38,260 nucleotides of DNA from Spirochaetaceae bacterium. Lineage in GTDB: Bacteria; Spirochaetota; Spirochaetia; Treponematales; Treponemataceae. Made by a program: the position numbers and the translations under genes. Where the stretch lies: NCBI GenBank assembly GCA_017623685.1, contig JAGAOP010000037.1:1-38260 (forward strand), in the 5' to 3' direction. Of this stretch, positions 15,790-27,197 are shown one piece after another (position 1 is the stretch's first letter; each line of letters begins with the position of its first letter). The notes below the pieces were generated by a model. That model saw only the letters and a list, made by a program, of their open reading frames with translations, was not told the DNA's origin and searched no databases.

Positions 15790-15818
15790 ATTTTACTATA
15801 GTTTTAAGTCTGGGTCAA
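15790..15818 (-). promoter_or_regulatory. Candidate livH promoter with flanking direct repeats
   Basis: On the minus strand: TTGACC (15818-15813), 17 nt, TAAAAT (15795-15790). The plus-strand word TTAAGTC occurs at 15804 and 15824, exactly 20 nt apart, on the two sides of the -35 box. That spacing of two helical turns would suit a dimeric regulator, but a 7-mer can recur by chance. Confidence 0.4.
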
Positions 15819-15914
15819 TGCTATTAAGTCCCATGAAACTAGCTTCTGTAAGTTAAGCATTAAATATGTGAATTGCAACATTTTGTTTTTTTTAAATAAT
15901 ACTAATTTAAAAAT

Positions 15915-15993
15915 AAAGGAACTGTCTAAAATACCATTAGAATACAAAATTATTAAATTTCATAGCCAATAATAAATTAGAAACAGTCCCTTT
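15915..15993 (-). terminator. Weak terminator candidate after rpsG
   Basis: AAAGGAACTGT (15915-15925) pairs imperfectly (one mismatch) with ACAGTCCCTTT (15983-15993) across a 57-nt loop; on the minus strand the second arm is followed by ATTTTT. The long loop makes it uncertain. The rest of 15720-16000 is AT-rich leader of livH with no ORF. Confidence 0.3.
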
Positions 15994-16000
15994 TATCAGA

Positions 16001-16471
16001 CTACCATCTATAATGTGCGAAAGCCTTATTTGCTTCTGCCATTTTGTGGGTATCTTCCTTCTTCTTGTATGCAGTTCCAGTATTATTGAATGCATCCAAT
16101 AACTCGTTGGCAAGGCATTCACCCATACCATGACCACTCTTTGCTCTAGCAGCATTAATAATCCAACGCATTGCTAGTGCTTCGCGACGAGTTTCACGAA
16201 TCTCAATAGGAACTTGGTATGTAGCACCACCTACACGGCGAGATTTAACTTCAACCATAGGTTTTACATTGTCCAGAGCTTTGAGAAATACTTCCAAAGG
16301 TTCTTTGTCTGTCTTTGCCTTTAACATATCCAAGGCTTCGTAAATAATACGTACACAAGTTGCTTTTTTTCCATCAATCATCATACGTGTTACGAATTTT
16401 GACACAACAACACTATTATACTTTGCATCAGGAGCAATAGGACGATTTACACTCTTATTTTTTCTACCCAT
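16001..16471 (-). CDS. rpsG: 30S ribosomal protein S7
   Basis: The 156-residue protein organises the 3' major domain of 16S rRNA. Signatures include [29 protein letters not shown] and the ALAMRWII segment. AAGGAG precedes the ATG. It follows rpsL by 11 nt in a two-gene unit. fusA and tuf, which follow rpsG in many bacteria, are not here; livH lies downstream instead. Confidence 0.98.
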   Translation of the reverse strand: MGRKNKSVNRPIAPDAKYNSVVVSKFVTRMMIDGKKATCVRIIYEALDMLKAKTDKEPLEVFLKALDNVKPMVEVKSRRVGGATYQVPIEIRETRREALAMRWIINAARAKSGHGMGECLANELLDAFNNTGTAYKKKEDTHKMAEANKAFAHYRW

Positions 16472-16482
16472 TCTTTATCTCC

Positions 16483-16857
16483 TTATGCCTTAGGTCGCTT
16501 AGCACCATATTTAGAGCGTCCACGTTTACGATCCTCTACACCGAGAGTATCTTTTGCACCACGAATAATATGGTAGCGAACACCAGGAAGGTCTTTAACA
16601 CGACCACCACGAATAAGAACAACGGAGTGCTCCTGCAAGTTATGTCCTATACCAGGAATATATGCAGTAACTTCAAATCCATTGCCAAGGCGAACACGAG
16701 CAACTTTACGTAAAGCTGAGTTCGGTTTTTTGGGCGTAACAGTCATAACACGGGTACATACACCACGTTTTTGCGGACAGCTCTGAAGCGCGGGAGACTT
16801 AGTTCTGTTCGCAATGGATTTACGTCCATGACGAATTAATTGATTAATTGTAGGCAT
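16483..16857 (-). CDS. rpsL: 30S ribosomal protein S12
   Basis: The 124-residue decoding-centre protein is full length. The streptomycin-relevant loops [11 protein letters not shown] and [13 protein letters not shown] keep the wild-type lysines (equivalents of K43 and K88), so no S12-based streptomycin resistance is expected. AGGAG precedes the ATG. A strong terminator separates it from rpoC, so it should have its own promoter in 16858-16950; I see a TATAGA box on the minus strand near 16920 but no convincing -35. Confidence 0.98.
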   Translation of the reverse strand: MPTINQLIRHGRKSIANRTKSPALQSCPQKRGVCTRVMTVTPKKPNSALRKVARVRLGNGFEVTAYIPGIGHNLQEHSVVLIRGGRVKDLPGVRYHIIRGAKDTLGVEDRKRGRSKYGAKRPKA

Positions 16858-16950
16858 TAGCCTTTCTCCTATATTCTACCGGCAGCACTCCGGCTAAATT
16901 TGGCAAATTAAACACCTATCTATAATGACAAGTGAATGTTAGTCTAGCAG

Positions 16951-16986
16951 AAAAGCCGTTGCTATGTCAATTATGCAACGGCTTTT
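16951..16986 (-). terminator. Intrinsic terminator of the rpoBC operon
   Basis: A 12-bp stem, AAAAGCCGTTGC (16951-16962) with GCAACGGCTTTT (16975-16986), with a 12-nt loop. It starts 3 nt beyond the rpoC stop on the minus strand and the stem ends in four T, followed by CTGCT. Confidence 0.8.
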
Positions 16987-16989
16987 TGA

Positions 16990-19900
16990 TTAGTCTTCTT
17001 CTGATTCAAATGAAATATCAGACATTTGAGCTTCTTGCTCTTTTTCAAGTCTACGTCGCTCAATGATTTCGTTCATCTGTTCATCCAAATCAGCAACTCG
17101 GTCATCAAATAATTTTACATTGCGATAATTTTTGATTCCAGTACCTGCAGGAATCAAATGTCCGATTGTAACATTTTCTTTCAAACCATGTAGATTATCA
17201 ACTGCACCAGCAATAGCTGCATTTGTTAAAACCCTTGTTGTTTCCTGGAATGAAGCTGCCGAAATGAATGAATCAATATTCAATGCAGCTTTGGTAATTC
17301 CTTGGAACATTGGTCTAGCAATAGCTGGCTGTCCACCTTCTTCGATAACTCGGCGGTTTTCAGCATGGAACTTATATTTATCTATTTGTTGACCAAAAAT
17401 GAACTTGGTATCACCAACAGCAACTACTTCAACTTTGCGTAACATCTGACGAACAATAACACCAATGTGTTTGTCGTTGATATTTACACCCTGAGTACGA
17501 TAAACTTGCTGAATTTCGTCCATCAAATAATTCTGCAAAGCATTTTCACCAAGGATAGCCAAAATATCGTGAGGGCTAAATGAACCATCACAAAGTTTTT
17601 CACCTGCCTCTACGGTATCGCCATCACGAACAAGCAATCGTCTTTGCATAGGAACCAGATGATCAAATGTCTTACCATATTCGTCAACAACTACAACTAA
17701 ACGCTTACCTTTGATAATTCCTTTAAACTGTACAGTACCAGAAATTTGAGCTAATACAGCAGGAACTTTTGGTTTACGAGCTTCAAACAATTCAGCAACA
17801 CGGGGCAAACCACCAGTAATATCGCTTGTCTTAGAAGCTTCTTTTAGCATCTTAGCGATAATTGTACCAGCTGAAATTTGAGCTTTATCGTCCACTAACA
17901 AAACAGCTCCAGCAGGAAGATAATAACTTCCCAATTCATTACCTGCTTCATCAGTAATCAAAACCCTAGGCTGCTTTGTTTCAAGGTGCAATTCACTAAT
18001 AGTTTTTTCAATCTTACCTGTTTCTTCGTCGATATTTTCTACCAAAGTTGAACCAGGAATAATATCTTCATAATGAACATAACCTTCAACTTCTGCAATA
18101 ATAGGTTCTGAATATGGATCAAAGGTGGCAATTGTTTCACCTTCTGGAACATAATCATCTACTTTAACAATAACTTCTGAACCATTTTGTATTTCAAGTT
18201 TTTGGTCACTTGAAGTTAAGTACATCATATCATCACGAATCAAAATACGTGCTACATCAGCCGAAATCACTTCCTTTCCATCTTTTTTAAACAATGGAAC
18301 ATCTTTTGAAACACGGTCTCCGTCTGCAACTAGCAGAGTATCCTTTGAATCTAATTGATATTTGTTTAAAACTCTAGTTACAACCATAGAGCCTTTACGA
18401 GTAAACAACTGAGATCTGTTAGGCATATTTACATGAGTACCAGAAATTTTTTCAATAAGAACAGGGTATTTCAGTACAATTCTATTGTCCTCACTAACCT
18501 TAGATGCTGTACCACCAACATGGAATGTACGCATGGTTAACTGGGTACCAGGTTGTCCAATGGATTGAGCGGCAATAATACCAACAGCTTCACCAATTTC
18601 GACAATCTTGTTATGAGCCAAGTTTCTTCCGTAACACTTACAACAAACACCATAACGACTTTCACAGGTAAGAACAGTTCTAAGTTTTACGTTTTCAACA
18701 CCAGCGTTATCAATCTTTTCAGCAAGTTCTTCTGTAATATATTCGTTTACATCACATAAAAGTTCTTGTGTAATTGGATGAAGTACTCGTTCCAAAGTAT
18801 AGCGACCAACAATTCGATTTTTTAGAGGTTCTACAACTTCGTCACCTTGTTTAATTGCTGTATATTCAATACCGTTAATTGTTCCACAATCATCTTCGGT
18901 TACAACAACATCTTGTGCAATATCAACAAGACGTCGAGTCAAATAACCAGCTTCAGCAGTTTTCAAAGCGGTATCTGAAAGACCCTTTCGAGCACCGTTT
19001 GTTGAAATAAAGAATTCAATAACAGACAAACCTTCTTTGAAGTTCGCACGAATTGGCAATTCAATAATGTCACCATTAGGACGAGCCATAAGACCACGCA
19101 TACCAGCTAACTGACGAATCTGAGTTTTACTACCTCGAGCTCCAGAATCAGACATCATGTAAATTGTGTTAAAACCATCTTTGTCCTTTTCAAGATTTTT
19201 CATCATTATGTTTGTTAATTCTTCGTTTGTCTTTGTCCAAGTATCACAAACATTGTTATATCTTTCGTCCTGTGTGATTCGACCTTCAAGATACTGCTTT
19301 TGAATCTTTTCAACTTCTTTGTTTGCCTTTTCAATCATTTCTACCTTTTCAGGAGGAACTATGATGTCATCCATTGAAATAGTAGCACCAAAGAAAGTTG
19401 CATATTTGTAACCAATTGCTTTGATAGCATCAAGCATTTGAACTGTCAGCCAAGAGCCTTGTTCATTATAAACTTTTTCGATAAGTTCTTTAAGTTCTTT
19501 GTTACCCAAAAGTTTATTTATAAATGAAACTTCTGCTGGCATATCTTCGTTAAACTTAAGCCTACCTGCTGTAGTATTTATAACTTCACCATTATATGGT
19601 GCTTTGTAAACAGGAACTCGGATTTCTGCTTGCCAATCAATACTCTTGGACTCTGCTGCTAGGAAAACTTCGCTTACAGAACTAAAACGCTTGCCTTGTC
19701 CTTTGGCATTTGGTTTAATCTTAGTTAAATAATAAATTCCTAAAACCATGTCCTGAGAAGGATAAACGATTGTTTTTCCGTTAGCTGGGTCAAGAATATT
19801 TCTAGCAGACAACATTAATGTCCAACATTCCATCTGAGCTGCTTGTGTTAATGGTACGTGAACAGCCATCTGGTCACCATCAAAGTCTGCATTAAAGGCA

Positions 19901-21231
19901 TGACAAACTAATGGGTGAAGTTTGATTGCTTTTCCTTCCACAAGCACAGGTTCAAAAGCTTGAATACCTAAGCGATGTAAGGTAGGAGCACGATTCAACA
20001 TAACAGGATGCTCTTTAACAACTTCATCAAGAATGTTAAAAACTTCTGGGGCTTCTTGTTCAACCATCATTTTTGCTTTCTTTACATTGAAAACAACATT
20101 TTTATCAACCAAGCGCTTCATAATGAAAGGTTTAAACAATTCCAAAGCCATTTTTGTTGGCAAACCACATTGCCATAACTTCAGTTCTGGTCCTACGACA
20201 ATTACAGAACGTCCAGAATAGTCAACACGCTTACCCAACAGGTTCTGTCGGAAACGACCCTGTTTACCCTTAAGCATATCAGAAATTGATTTCAGAGGCC
20301 TACTGGAAGCACCTTTTACAACACGTTTGCGTTTTGTATTATCAAACAATGCATCAACAGCTTCTTGCAACATTCTTTTTTCGTTGCGAATAATAATATC
20401 TGGTGCAGAAAGTTGCATTAGTCGTTTTAATCGGTTGTTACGATTAATAACCCGTCTATACAAATCGTTTAGATCAGAAGTAGCAAAACGACCACCATCC
20501 AACTGAACCATAGGTCGTAAATCAGGTGGGATTACTGGAATTACATCCAAAATCATCCAAGAACATTTGTTACCAGAAGAACGAAAATCTTCTACAATTT
20601 GGATTCTTTTTAAAAGATGCTTATCGCTTTTTTGACCTTTTTCAACCATTTTGGCTCTTAGTTCAACAGCTAATTCATCTAGGTTTAATCCTTCCAGCAA
20701 GGTCTTAATTGCTTCCGCACCCATTCCAGCAGTAAAAGAACCACCGTAACGATCTAAGTTTTCATTATACTGGTCTTCTGTCAACAAACTCATTTTCTTT
20801 AAGTCAGTATCACCAGCATCAATAACGATATATTTTTCGTAGTAAAGAACAGATCTAAGATCAGCCACTTTCATATCAAGTAGCAATCCCATGCGAGAAG
20901 GTACAGAACGGTAGTACCAAATATGTGAAACAGGGGCTGCCAATTCAATATGGCCCATTCGTTCACGGCGAACTTTAAAGTGAGTAACTTCAACTCCACA
21001 ACGGTCACAAACTACACCCTTGTAGCGAATTGATTTGAATTTACCACAGAAACATTCCCATTCTTTTGTAGTACCAAAAATACGCTCACAAAAGAGTCCT
21101 TCTTTTTCCGGACGTAAAGTTCGGTAGTTTATTGTTTCTGGTTTCTTAACTTCACCATAAGACCATGAACGGATAGCTTCTGGTGAAGCAAGTTTAATCA
21201 TCAAACTGTCAAAATCGTGAATATCCCGCAT
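16990..21231 (-). CDS. rpoC: RNA polymerase beta' subunit
   Basis: The 1413-residue subunit carries the catalytic [12 protein letters not shown] (447-458) that holds the active-site Mg ions. The N-terminal zinc site is C60, C62, C75 and C78; the second zinc site lies around [15 protein letters not shown]. Other conserved parts are [15 protein letters not shown], the trigger-loop region [25 protein letters not shown] and a C-terminal acidic tail. It starts 14 nt after rpoB with AAGGGG upstream, and is the last gene of the operon before the hairpin at 16951-16986. Confidence 0.98.
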   Translation of the reverse strand: MRDIHDFDSLMIKLASPEAIRSWSYGEVKKPETINYRTLRPEKEGLFCERIFGTTKEWECFCGKFKSIRYKGVVCDRCGVEVTHFKVRRERMGHIELAAPVSHIWYYRSVPSRMGLLLDMKVADLRSVLYYEKYIVIDAGDTDLKKMSLLTEDQYNENLDRYGGSFTAGMGAEAIKTLLEGLNLDELAVELRAKMVEKGQKSDKHLLKRIQIVEDFRSSGNKCSWMILDVIPVIPPDLRPMVQLDGGRFATSDLNDLYRRVINRNNRLKRLMQLSAPDIIIRNEKRMLQEAVDALFDNTKRKRVVKGASSRPLKSISDMLKGKQGRFRQNLLGKRVDYSGRSVIVVGPELKLWQCGLPTKMALELFKPFIMKRLVDKNVVFNVKKAKMMVEQEAPEVFNILDEVVKEHPVMLNRAPTLHRLGIQAFEPVLVEGKAIKLHPLVCHAFNADFDGDQMAVHVPLTQAAQMECWTLMLSARNILDPANGKTIVYPSQDMVLGIYYLTKIKPNAKGQGKRFSSVSEVFLAAESKSIDWQAEIRVPVYKAPYNGEVINTTAGRLKFNEDMPAEVSFINKLLGNKELKELIEKVYNEQGSWLTVQMLDAIKAIGYKYATFFGATISMDDIIVPPEKVEMIEKANKEVEKIQKQYLEGRITQDERYNNVCDTWTKTNEELTNIMMKNLEKDKDGFNTIYMMSDSGARGSKTQIRQLAGMRGLMARPNGDIIELPIRANFKEGLSVIEFFISTNGARKGLSDTALKTAEAGYLTRRLVDIAQDVVVTEDDCGTINGIEYTAIKQGDEVVEPLKNRIVGRYTLERVLHPITQELLCDVNEYITEELAEKIDNAGVENVKLRTVLTCESRYGVCCKCYGRNLAHNKIVEIGEAVGIIAAQSIGQPGTQLTMRTFHVGGTASKVSEDNRIVLKYPVLIEKISGTHVNMPNRSQLFTRKGSMVVTRVLNKYQLDSKDTLLVADGDRVSKDVPLFKKDGKEVISADVARILIRDDMMYLTSSDQKLEIQNGSEVIVKVDDYVPEGETIATFDPYSEPIIAEVEGYVHYEDIIPGSTLVENIDEETGKIEKTISELHLETKQPRVLITDEAGNELGSYYLPAGAVLLVDDKAQISAGTIIAKMLKEASKTSDITGGLPRVAELFEARKPKVPAVLAQISGTVQFKGIIKGKRLVVVVDEYGKTFDHLVPMQRRLLVRDGDTVEAGEKLCDGSFSPHDILAILGENALQNYLMDEIQQVYRTQGVNINDKHIGVIVRQMLRKVEVVAVGDTKFIFGQQIDKYKFHAENRRVIEEGGQPAIARPMFQGITKAALNIDSFISAASFQETTRVLTNAAIAGAVDNLHGLKENVTIGHLIPAGTGIKNYRNVKLFDDRVADLDEQMNEIIERRRLEKEQEAQMSDISFESEED

Positions 21232-21245
21232 TTGTTTCCCCTTAT

Positions 21246-24200
21246 TTAGAAATCAGAGCCAGTTGTTTTTTTAATAAGCTCTTCATCCCGTTCTGTAAGC
21301 GGAATTTGCTTACCTTTTGCATCATAAATCGTAAAATCCAAAGCCAACCCACGTAATTCTTGAACCAAAACATTGAAAGATTCAGGAACTCCAGCAGCTG
21401 AAGAAGGTTCTCCCTTAACAATGGCTTCGTATATTTTCGAGCGTCCATTCATATCGTCAGACTTAATTGTCAACAACTCTTGCAAAGTATTTGCAGCACC
21501 ATAAGCCTCTAAAGCCCATACTTCCATTTCTCCAAGACGCTGACCACCAAACATAGCTTTACCACCCAAAGGCTGCTGTGTTACAAGTGAATAAGGCCCT
21601 GTTGAACGAGCGTGCATTTTGTCATCAACCAAGTGAGCAAGTTTCATAAAGTAAATTACACCAACAAAAACTTCGTTTTGAAAAGGTTCACCTGTTTGAC
21701 CATCTCGTAAAATTGCTTTTGAATTGGCATTGAAACCGGCTTCTTTTAGTTTTTCTTCAATTTGTTCATTTGTAGGAGACTGGAATACAGGAGCTTCGTA
21801 CCATTGATTAAGATATTTACCAGCCAAACCTAACTCTGATTCCATAATCTGTCCGATATTCATTCGAGAAGGAACACCCAAAGGATTCAAACAGATATCC
21901 AAAGGAGTACCATCCTCTAAATATGGCATATCTTCTACTGGAAGAATTCGAGCAACGATACCTTTGTTTCCGTGACGACCAGCCATTTTATCTCCCTCGC
22001 GGAGCTTTCGTTTAGTAGCAATAAATACTTTAACTACTTCGTCAACACCTGGGTTCAAATCGTCACCTTCGGAACGGCGTAAACGCTGAACATCAATTAC
22101 AGTCCCTTCAATTCCATGAGGAACGTGCAAAGATGAGTCACGTACCTCTTTTGCTTTTTCACCGAAAATTGAATTCAATAATTTAAATTCAGGAGTGGTT
22201 TCTGTTTCTGTTTTTGGAGTTACCTTACCAACAAGAATGTCTCCTGAGCGAACCTTTGCACCAATACGGATTATACCTTCAGCATCCAAATTGTCTAAAG
22301 TTTTTTCGCTAGTATTTGGAATTTCTCGAGTAATCTTTTCTGGACCAAGTTTCGTTTCTCGAATATCCAAAGTAAATTCTTTGATATGTATAGAAGTAAA
22401 CATATCTTCTTTTACAACACGTTGAGAAATTAAAATAGCGTCTTCGTAGTTATAACCATTCCATGGAACAAATCCTACAAGGATATTTCGTCCTAATGCC
22501 AATTCTCCATTAAATGTTGCTGGACCATCAGCCAAAACGCCACCTTTTTCAACGTGCTGACCAAGTTCAACTATTGGGCGTTGATGGTAACAAGTATCCT
22601 GATTTGTTCTTTGATACTTAAGCAATGGATATTCGTCAAAATCATCTGGATTTCTCTGTTCATCTGGCTTAACACGAACCAAATCTGAAGTAACAAAAAC
22701 AACTTCACCTGAACGCTTTGCTTTTATTAATACACCTGAATCATAGGCACATTTTGCTTCCATACCAGTTCCAACATGAGGTGGTTCTGGGAACAAAAGA
22801 GGAACAGCCTGACGTTGCATGTTGGACCCCATAAGTGCTCGGTTTGCGTCGTCATGCTCTAAGAAAGGAACAAGAGCAGCTGAGACAGATATAATCTGCT
22901 TAGGTGAAACATCCATATATTGAATATCTTTTGGCGAACGAGTTGTATAATCCCCTTGATGTCTACAAGAAACTTGTTCAGTATCAAAAGATCCATCTTC
23001 ATGCATATTTACAGAAACCTGACCAATATAATATCTGTCTTCGTCCATAGCAGAAAGATAATCAACTTGACTAGTGGCTTTTCCGTTTTCAACCTTTCTA
23101 TAAGGAGCCTCTAGGAATCCGTAATCATTTACACGAGTATATATAGCTAAAGAAACAATAAGACCAATATTTGGACCTTCAGGAGTTTCGATAGGACACA
23201 TTCTACCATAGTGAGTATAGTGAACATCACGAACTTCAAACCCTGCTCTATCCCTAGAAAGACCTCCAGGACCTAAGGCATTAAGACGTCGCTTATGAGT
23301 TAATTCAGCCAAAGGATTAACCTGATCCATAAACTGAGACAACTGGCTAGAACCAAAGAATTCTTTAATTGTTGCCACAATAGGTTTAATAGAAATTAAA
23401 TCCTGTGGCTTCATTGTTTCAGTTTCTTTTAGACTCATGCGTTCTTTAGCAATTCTTTCCATTCTGCTAAAAGCTGTTTTTAACTGATTAGTCATCAACT
23501 CCCCAACAGAACGAACACGACGATTGCCTAAGTGGTCAATATCATCACAGTTTGCATCACCAACTGAAACTTGAATTAAATATTTCATTGTGGCGATGAT
23601 ATCTTCTTTTACAAGTGTGTGATCTTCAAAAGGCTGCTCGTAATTGAATTTTTTGTTCAATTTGTAACGACCGACACGACCAAGATCATAACGGCGTAAA
23701 GAAAAGAACATAGAAGTAAGATCTTTCTCTGCAGCTTCTACTGTAATTGGCTCACCAGGCATAAGCACTGAATAAACAGCAGCTAATGCATCTTCTTTTG
23801 TTGGTTCATCAGAGTTAGAATCTTCACTAGTAAAACGAATTTCTTCTCTGTCAAAGCAGTTGATAATCATCTGAGAACTTAAAGATGTATCTTTTTCGTC
23901 CCCAGGCTTTGCAAACCGAATAACTTGCAAATCTGTAATCCCATGGAGAACCAATTCATCCACATTGTGAAGATATAGTTTCTCTCCAGCAGGATAAAGT
24001 TTTTTACTTTCACCAGATTCAGCATCTGTAACATAAACACCTGTTGCAAGAACACGTCCAACCAAAGCTTCTTTTTCTTCTTGAGTTGAACCTACTTTCA
24101 CAGATTCAACATCATAAAAGCAGCGAATAATTTCTTCACGAGTATTTATACCAAGAGCACGCAGAAAGATTGTACCCAAAATTCGTTTTTTTCGGTCAAT

Positions 24201-24770
24201 TTTTGCGTAAATCAATTCTTTTTTCTGATCAATTTCAAATTCCAACCAGCTTCCACGATAAGGAATAATTCGGCTAGAATAAACACCTTTTTCATTGCTG
24301 AAAATAACACCAGGTGAACGGTGAATTTGGGAAACCACAACACGTTCTGCACCATTAATAATAAATGTACCACGATCCGTCATTAACGGAATGTCTCCCA
24401 TATATATATCTTTTTGACGAATTTCGCCTGTTTGTTGAAAATTCAAATTAATTCGAGCTTTGAGCGGCACAGAATAGGTCAACCCCTTTTGCTTACACTC
24501 TAATTCGGAAAGTTTAATATTTTCTTCGTCAAGCTCATAATATTCATATTCAAGGAACATATCCCCATTTGGGCTTTCAATAGGAAACGTAGAAGTAAAA
24601 ACTTCTTGCAAACCCTGTTCAGCCAATTCTTCGTGGTTATCCAACTTCTGTTTCTGCAAAAAACTCTCATAGGACGACAACTGAATGTCTATGAGATTAG
24701 GAAGCTCCATAAAATCTTGAATATTTTTACCAATGTATTGACGATTGATCGTCCGGCTCTTTGCGAACAT
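21246..24770 (-). CDS. rpoB: RNA polymerase beta subunit
   Basis: The 1174-residue subunit is full length for a spirochaete. The rifampicin pocket reads [19 protein letters not shown] then [18 protein letters not shown]: the residue equivalent to E. coli Ser531 is Asn (codon 23280-23282, residue 497 here), a substitution reported in naturally rifampicin-resistant spirochaetes. C-terminal conserved parts include [17 protein letters not shown] and [24 protein letters not shown]. The ATG at 24770 was chosen over the TTG one codon earlier because GGGGGA lies 5 nt before it. The 160-nt leader after rplL contains hairpins. Confidence 0.98.
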   Translation of the reverse strand: MFAKSRTINRQYIGKNIQDFMELPNLIDIQLSSYESFLQKQKLDNHEELAEQGLQEVFTSTFPIESPNGDMFLEYEYYELDEENIKLSELECKQKGLTYSVPLKARINLNFQQTGEIRQKDIYMGDIPLMTDRGTFIINGAERVVVSQIHRSPGVIFSNEKGVYSSRIIPYRGSWLEFEIDQKKELIYAKIDRKKRILGTIFLRALGINTREEIIRCFYDVESVKVGSTQEEKEALVGRVLATGVYVTDAESGESKKLYPAGEKLYLHNVDELVLHGITDLQVIRFAKPGDEKDTSLSSQMIINCFDREEIRFTSEDSNSDEPTKEDALAAVYSVLMPGEPITVEAAEKDLTSMFFSLRRYDLGRVGRYKLNKKFNYEQPFEDHTLVKEDIIATMKYLIQVSVGDANCDDIDHLGNRRVRSVGELMTNQLKTAFSRMERIAKERMSLKETETMKPQDLISIKPIVATIKEFFGSSQLSQFMDQVNPLAELTHKRRLNALGPGGLSRDRAGFEVRDVHYTHYGRMCPIETPEGPNIGLIVSLAIYTRVNDYGFLEAPYRKVENGKATSQVDYLSAMDEDRYYIGQVSVNMHEDGSFDTEQVSCRHQGDYTTRSPKDIQYMDVSPKQIISVSAALVPFLEHDDANRALMGSNMQRQAVPLLFPEPPHVGTGMEAKCAYDSGVLIKAKRSGEVVFVTSDLVRVKPDEQRNPDDFDEYPLLKYQRTNQDTCYHQRPIVELGQHVEKGGVLADGPATFNGELALGRNILVGFVPWNGYNYEDAILISQRVVKEDMFTSIHIKEFTLDIRETKLGPEKITREIPNTSEKTLDNLDAEGIIRIGAKVRSGDILVGKVTPKTETETTPEFKLLNSIFGEKAKEVRDSSLHVPHGIEGTVIDVQRLRRSEGDDLNPGVDEVVKVFIATKRKLREGDKMAGRHGNKGIVARILPVEDMPYLEDGTPLDICLNPLGVPSRMNIGQIMESELGLAGKYLNQWYEAPVFQSPTNEQIEEKLKEAGFNANSKAILRDGQTGEPFQNEVFVGVIYFMKLAHLVDDKMHARSTGPYSLVTQQPLGGKAMFGGQRLGEMEVWALEAYGAANTLQELLTIKSDDMNGRSKIYEAIVKGEPSSAAGVPESFNVLVQELRGLALDFTIYDAKGKQIPLTERDEELIKKTTGSDF

Positions 24771-24812
24771 CAAATCCCCCTTGACGTTATGTCATTTAGA
24801 CAGATACAGCCA

Positions 24813-24911
24813 CCGAAAAAACCTATGTTTTTCGGCAGCACTTTTGAAAACAGTTTTGAGAAATCAAAAACAACTGAAATGATAGCCGTGTCAGATTTTC
24901 CCCAACACGGC
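24813..24911 (-). promoter_or_regulatory. Hairpins in the rplL-rpoB gap (possible attenuator or processing site)
   Basis: Two stems lie in the gap: GCCGTGT (24885-24891) with ACACGGC (24905-24911), and CCGAAAAA (24813-24820) with TTTTTCGG (24828-24835). In E. coli the same gap holds an attenuator and an RNase III site that lower rpoB relative to rplL; the same role here is inference. Confidence 0.45.
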
Positions 24912-24929
24912 ATTTTAACGGCATAAGAC

Positions 24930-25313
24930 TTATGCAATCTTAACAACGCCGCCTGCTTCTTCAACTTCTTTCTTGATTTTTTCAGCTTCTTCTTTAGAAA
25001 CGCCTTCTTTCAAAGTCTTAGGTGCACCATCAACTAGGTCTTTTGCTTCTTTCAAGCCGAGACCTGTAATTGCACGTACAGCTTTGATAACTGCAATTTT
25101 CTTAGAAGCATCAGCACTTTCCAAAGTTACATTGAACTCTGATTGTTCTTCTGCTGCAGGAGCTGCACCACCAGGAACAGCACCAGCCATCATTACAGGA
25201 GCTGCGGCGGTAACACCAAATTTTTCTTCCATAGCTTTAACAAGCTCGGAAGCTTCCATCACTGTCATTGAAGCGATTGCATCAAGAATCTGATCTGTAG
25301 TAAGAGCTGCCAT
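24930..25313 (-). CDS. rplL: 50S ribosomal protein L7/L12
   Basis: The 127-residue stalk protein recruits translation GTPases. The N-terminal dimerisation domain is followed by an Ala/Gly/Pro hinge (about 38-55) and the conserved C-terminal domain with [20 protein letters not shown] and [25 protein letters not shown] precedes the ATG. The unusually long 119-nt gap after rplJ may hold a structured RNA, but no clear stem stands out. Confidence 0.98.
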   Translation of the reverse strand: MAALTTDQILDAIASMTVMEASELVKAMEEKFGVTAAAPVMMAGAVPGGAAPAAEEQSEFNVTLESADASKKIAVIKAVRAITGLGLKEAKDLVDGAPKTLKEGVSKEEAEKIKKEVEEAGGVVKIA

Positions 25314-25432
25314 ATTATCTTCTCCTTAAAATAGGCATAATTTATATGCAGACAGGACGACAGCACCTGAAGCCTGACTGCTACTTTTACGAGGGCGGTT
25401 ACCGACAAACTGCCGTGTACCTACGGAACCGA

Positions 25433-25957
25433 TTATTCGGCAGCCGCTTCGCCACCCTCTGATTTTTTGTCCACATAGGCCTGCAATGTTGCAGCAAGCT
25501 TTTGAACAGGAGCGTTGATTGTAGACATAATCATAGCAATCAACTGTTTCTTTCCAGGTAACTTTGAGAAAGCTTCTAACTTGTCAGCGTCGTAAATTTC
25601 TTTCTCAATTACACCACCTTTAATCTGCAAAGCAGGAACATCTTTTGCAAAGTCATACAAAACTTTTGCTACTTCATTTGTATCTTCTGTTGAAAGAGCA
25701 ATAGCAGTTGGACCAGTTAAATAATCTGCAACACCTTCTACTTTCAATTCATCAAAAGCAATTTGAGCAAAGTTGTTTTTAATAACTTTGAAGCTACAAT
25801 TCTTTTCCCTAAGCTTATTTCTAAGTTCAGAAATCTGTCCTACAGTCAAGCCTCGGTAATCTGTAAAGATATAATCTGAACAACCAGACAATACTTCTTT
25901 TGCAGCTGAAATAGCTTCAACCTTTGCAGGCTGGAGTTTCTTTGCCTTCATAGCCAT
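25433..25957 (-). CDS. rplJ: 50S ribosomal protein L10
   Basis: The 174-residue protein anchors L12 dimers to the ribosomal stalk. The sequence includes DYRGLTVGQISELR, the FKVIKNNFAQIA segment and the C-terminal helix (PVQKLAATLQAYVDKK) that binds L12. It begins 2 nt after rplA with AAGGAGG within the end of rplA. MAMKAK offers two nearby starts; the first is taken. Confidence 0.97.
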   Translation of the reverse strand: MAMKAKKLQPAKVEAISAAKEVLSGCSDYIFTDYRGLTVGQISELRNKLREKNCSFKVIKNNFAQIAFDELKVEGVADYLTGPTAIALSTEDTNEVAKVLYDFAKDVPALQIKGGVIEKEIYDADKLEAFSKLPGKKQLIAMIMSTINAPVQKLAATLQAYVDKKSEGGEAAAE

Positions 25958-25959
25958 AG

Positions 25960-26640
25960 TTATTCTCCTTCCTTATAGTTTACCCAAACACCAGGACCCA
26001 TTGTAGAGTTTACAGAAACAGTCTGAACAAAACCAGATTTCGCATCTGCAGGTTTTTTTCTGATAATTTCTGACAATAGAGTTTGTACGTTCTCCACAAT
26101 TTTATCTGTATCCATAGATACTTTACCAACAGCAATATGCACTACACCTGTTTTGTCAGCACGGAACTCTGTTCGTCCTTTTTTTAGTTCGGCAATAGCA
26201 CTTGCAATATCTGCAGTAACAGTACCTGTTTTAGGATTAGGCATCAATCCTTTTCGACCAAGAACCATACCCAAACGACCTACATCTTTCATCATATCAG
26301 GGGTTGCAACTGCAACATCAAAGTCTAGCCAACCACCCTTTACTTTTTCGATGTATTCATCAGCACCTGCATATGCAGCACCAGCGTCTAAAGCTTCTTT
26401 TACTCTGTCTTCTTTACAGAAAACAAGAACTTTTTTCTCGCCTCTAAACTGATTTGGGAATACTAAAGTATCTCTCATAGTTTGGCTTTTTGTAAGACGC
26501 AAATTAACATGAACCTCTACTGTTTCATCAAATTTTGCAAACTTAAGTTCTTTTACCAACTTACAAGCTTCTTCCAAACTATACAATTTTGTTGGATCGT
26601 ATTTTTTTAGCGATTCGCGATAGTTTTTTCCGTGTTTCAT
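25960..26640 (-). CDS. rplA: 50S ribosomal protein L1
   Basis: The 226-residue protein binds the 23S rRNA L1 stalk, and in other bacteria represses its own operon by binding the rplK leader. Signatures include KFDETVEVHVNL and the GRKGLMPNPKTGTVT loop. It starts 1 nt after rplK, and rplJ follows after 2 nt, giving a very compact order. Confidence 0.98.
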   Translation of the reverse strand: MKHGKNYRESLKKYDPTKLYSLEEACKLVKELKFAKFDETVEVHVNLRLTKSQTMRDTLVFPNQFRGEKKVLVFCKEDRVKEALDAGAAYAGADEYIEKVKGGWLDFDVAVATPDMMKDVGRLGMVLGRKGLMPNPKTGTVTADIASAIAELKKGRTEFRADKTGVVHIAVGKVSMDTDKIVENVQTLLSEIIRKKPADAKSGFVQTVSVNSTMGPGVWVNYKEGE

Positions 26641-26641
26641 A

Positions 26642-27073
26642 TTACCGCTCCACCTCTACACCCATACTGCGGGCAGTTCCGGCAATAATCTTTTTTGCCG
26701 CTTCGATGTCATTTGCTGTGATGTCAGGCATCTTTGTCTTTGCAATTTCTTCTAATTTTTCTTTAGACAATGTTGCTACCTTATCACGCAAGGGATTAGC
26801 AGCTCCCTTTTCTAAACCAACAGCCTTTTTAATAAGTACTGCTGCAGGTGGGGTCTTGAGTTCAAAAGTAAAACTCTTGTCCTGATAAACTGTGATTATT
26901 ACAGGAACAATTAGACCAGGCTCCATTGACTTAGTTTTGTCATTAAACTGTTGAACAAACTGCGGAGCGCTTACACCATGAGGACCAAGAGCTGGTCCAA
27001 CAGGAGGAGCTGGAGTCGCCTTTCCAGCCGGACACTGCAATTTGATAACAGCCGTCACCTTTTTCTTTGCCAT
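26642..27073 (-). CDS. rplK: 50S ribosomal protein L11
   Basis: The 143-residue protein forms the GTPase-associated centre with 23S rRNA. The N-terminal thiostrepton-binding region [18 protein letters not shown], the [15 protein letters not shown] segment and the C-terminal [10 protein letters not shown] are all intact. AAGGAG precedes the ATG, and a structured 124-nt leader separates it from nusG. Confidence 0.98.
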   Translation of the reverse strand: MAKKKVTAVIKLQCPAGKATPAPPVGPALGPHGVSAPQFVQQFNDKTKSMEPGLIVPVIITVYQDKSFTFELKTPPAAVLIKKAVGLEKGAANPLRDKVATLSKEKLEEIAKTKMPDITANDIEAAKKIIAGTARSMGVEVER

Positions 27074-27099
27074 ATATACTCCTTAAATTGGTATAACAA

Positions 27100-27186
27100 A
27101 GGCTTTTTAGCCTCTATCTAGCGAGGTGGTTACATGCAACGCAGTCCACCTCTCCCAAAGCAAGAACACTTGGGTTTTTAAACCCA
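27100..27186 (-). promoter_or_regulatory. Structured leader between nusG and rplK
   Basis: Four stems are visible: TGGGTTT/AAACCCA (27171-27177 with 27180-27186); an alternative pairing of CCCAA near 27154 with TTGGG near 27170 that competes with it; GAGGTGG/CCACCTC (27123-27129 with 27146-27152); and AGGCT/AGCCT (27100-27104 with 27109-27113). L1 is known to bind the rplK leader in E. coli, so autoregulation or attenuation is likely, but the L1 motif itself was not matched base by base. Confidence 0.45.
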
Positions 27187-27197
27187 GATTCTAAAAA

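Noticed and set aside
16990..21231. Open frames antisense to rpoC and rpoB (e.g. 17132-17392, 22195-22425)
   Set aside because: They lie wholly inside strongly conserved genes and lack Shine-Dalgarno sites; they are coding-strand shadows.
25960..27073. Open frames antisense to rplA and rplK (26153-26452, 26589-26885)
   Set aside because: Shadows of ribosomal protein genes with no independent support.
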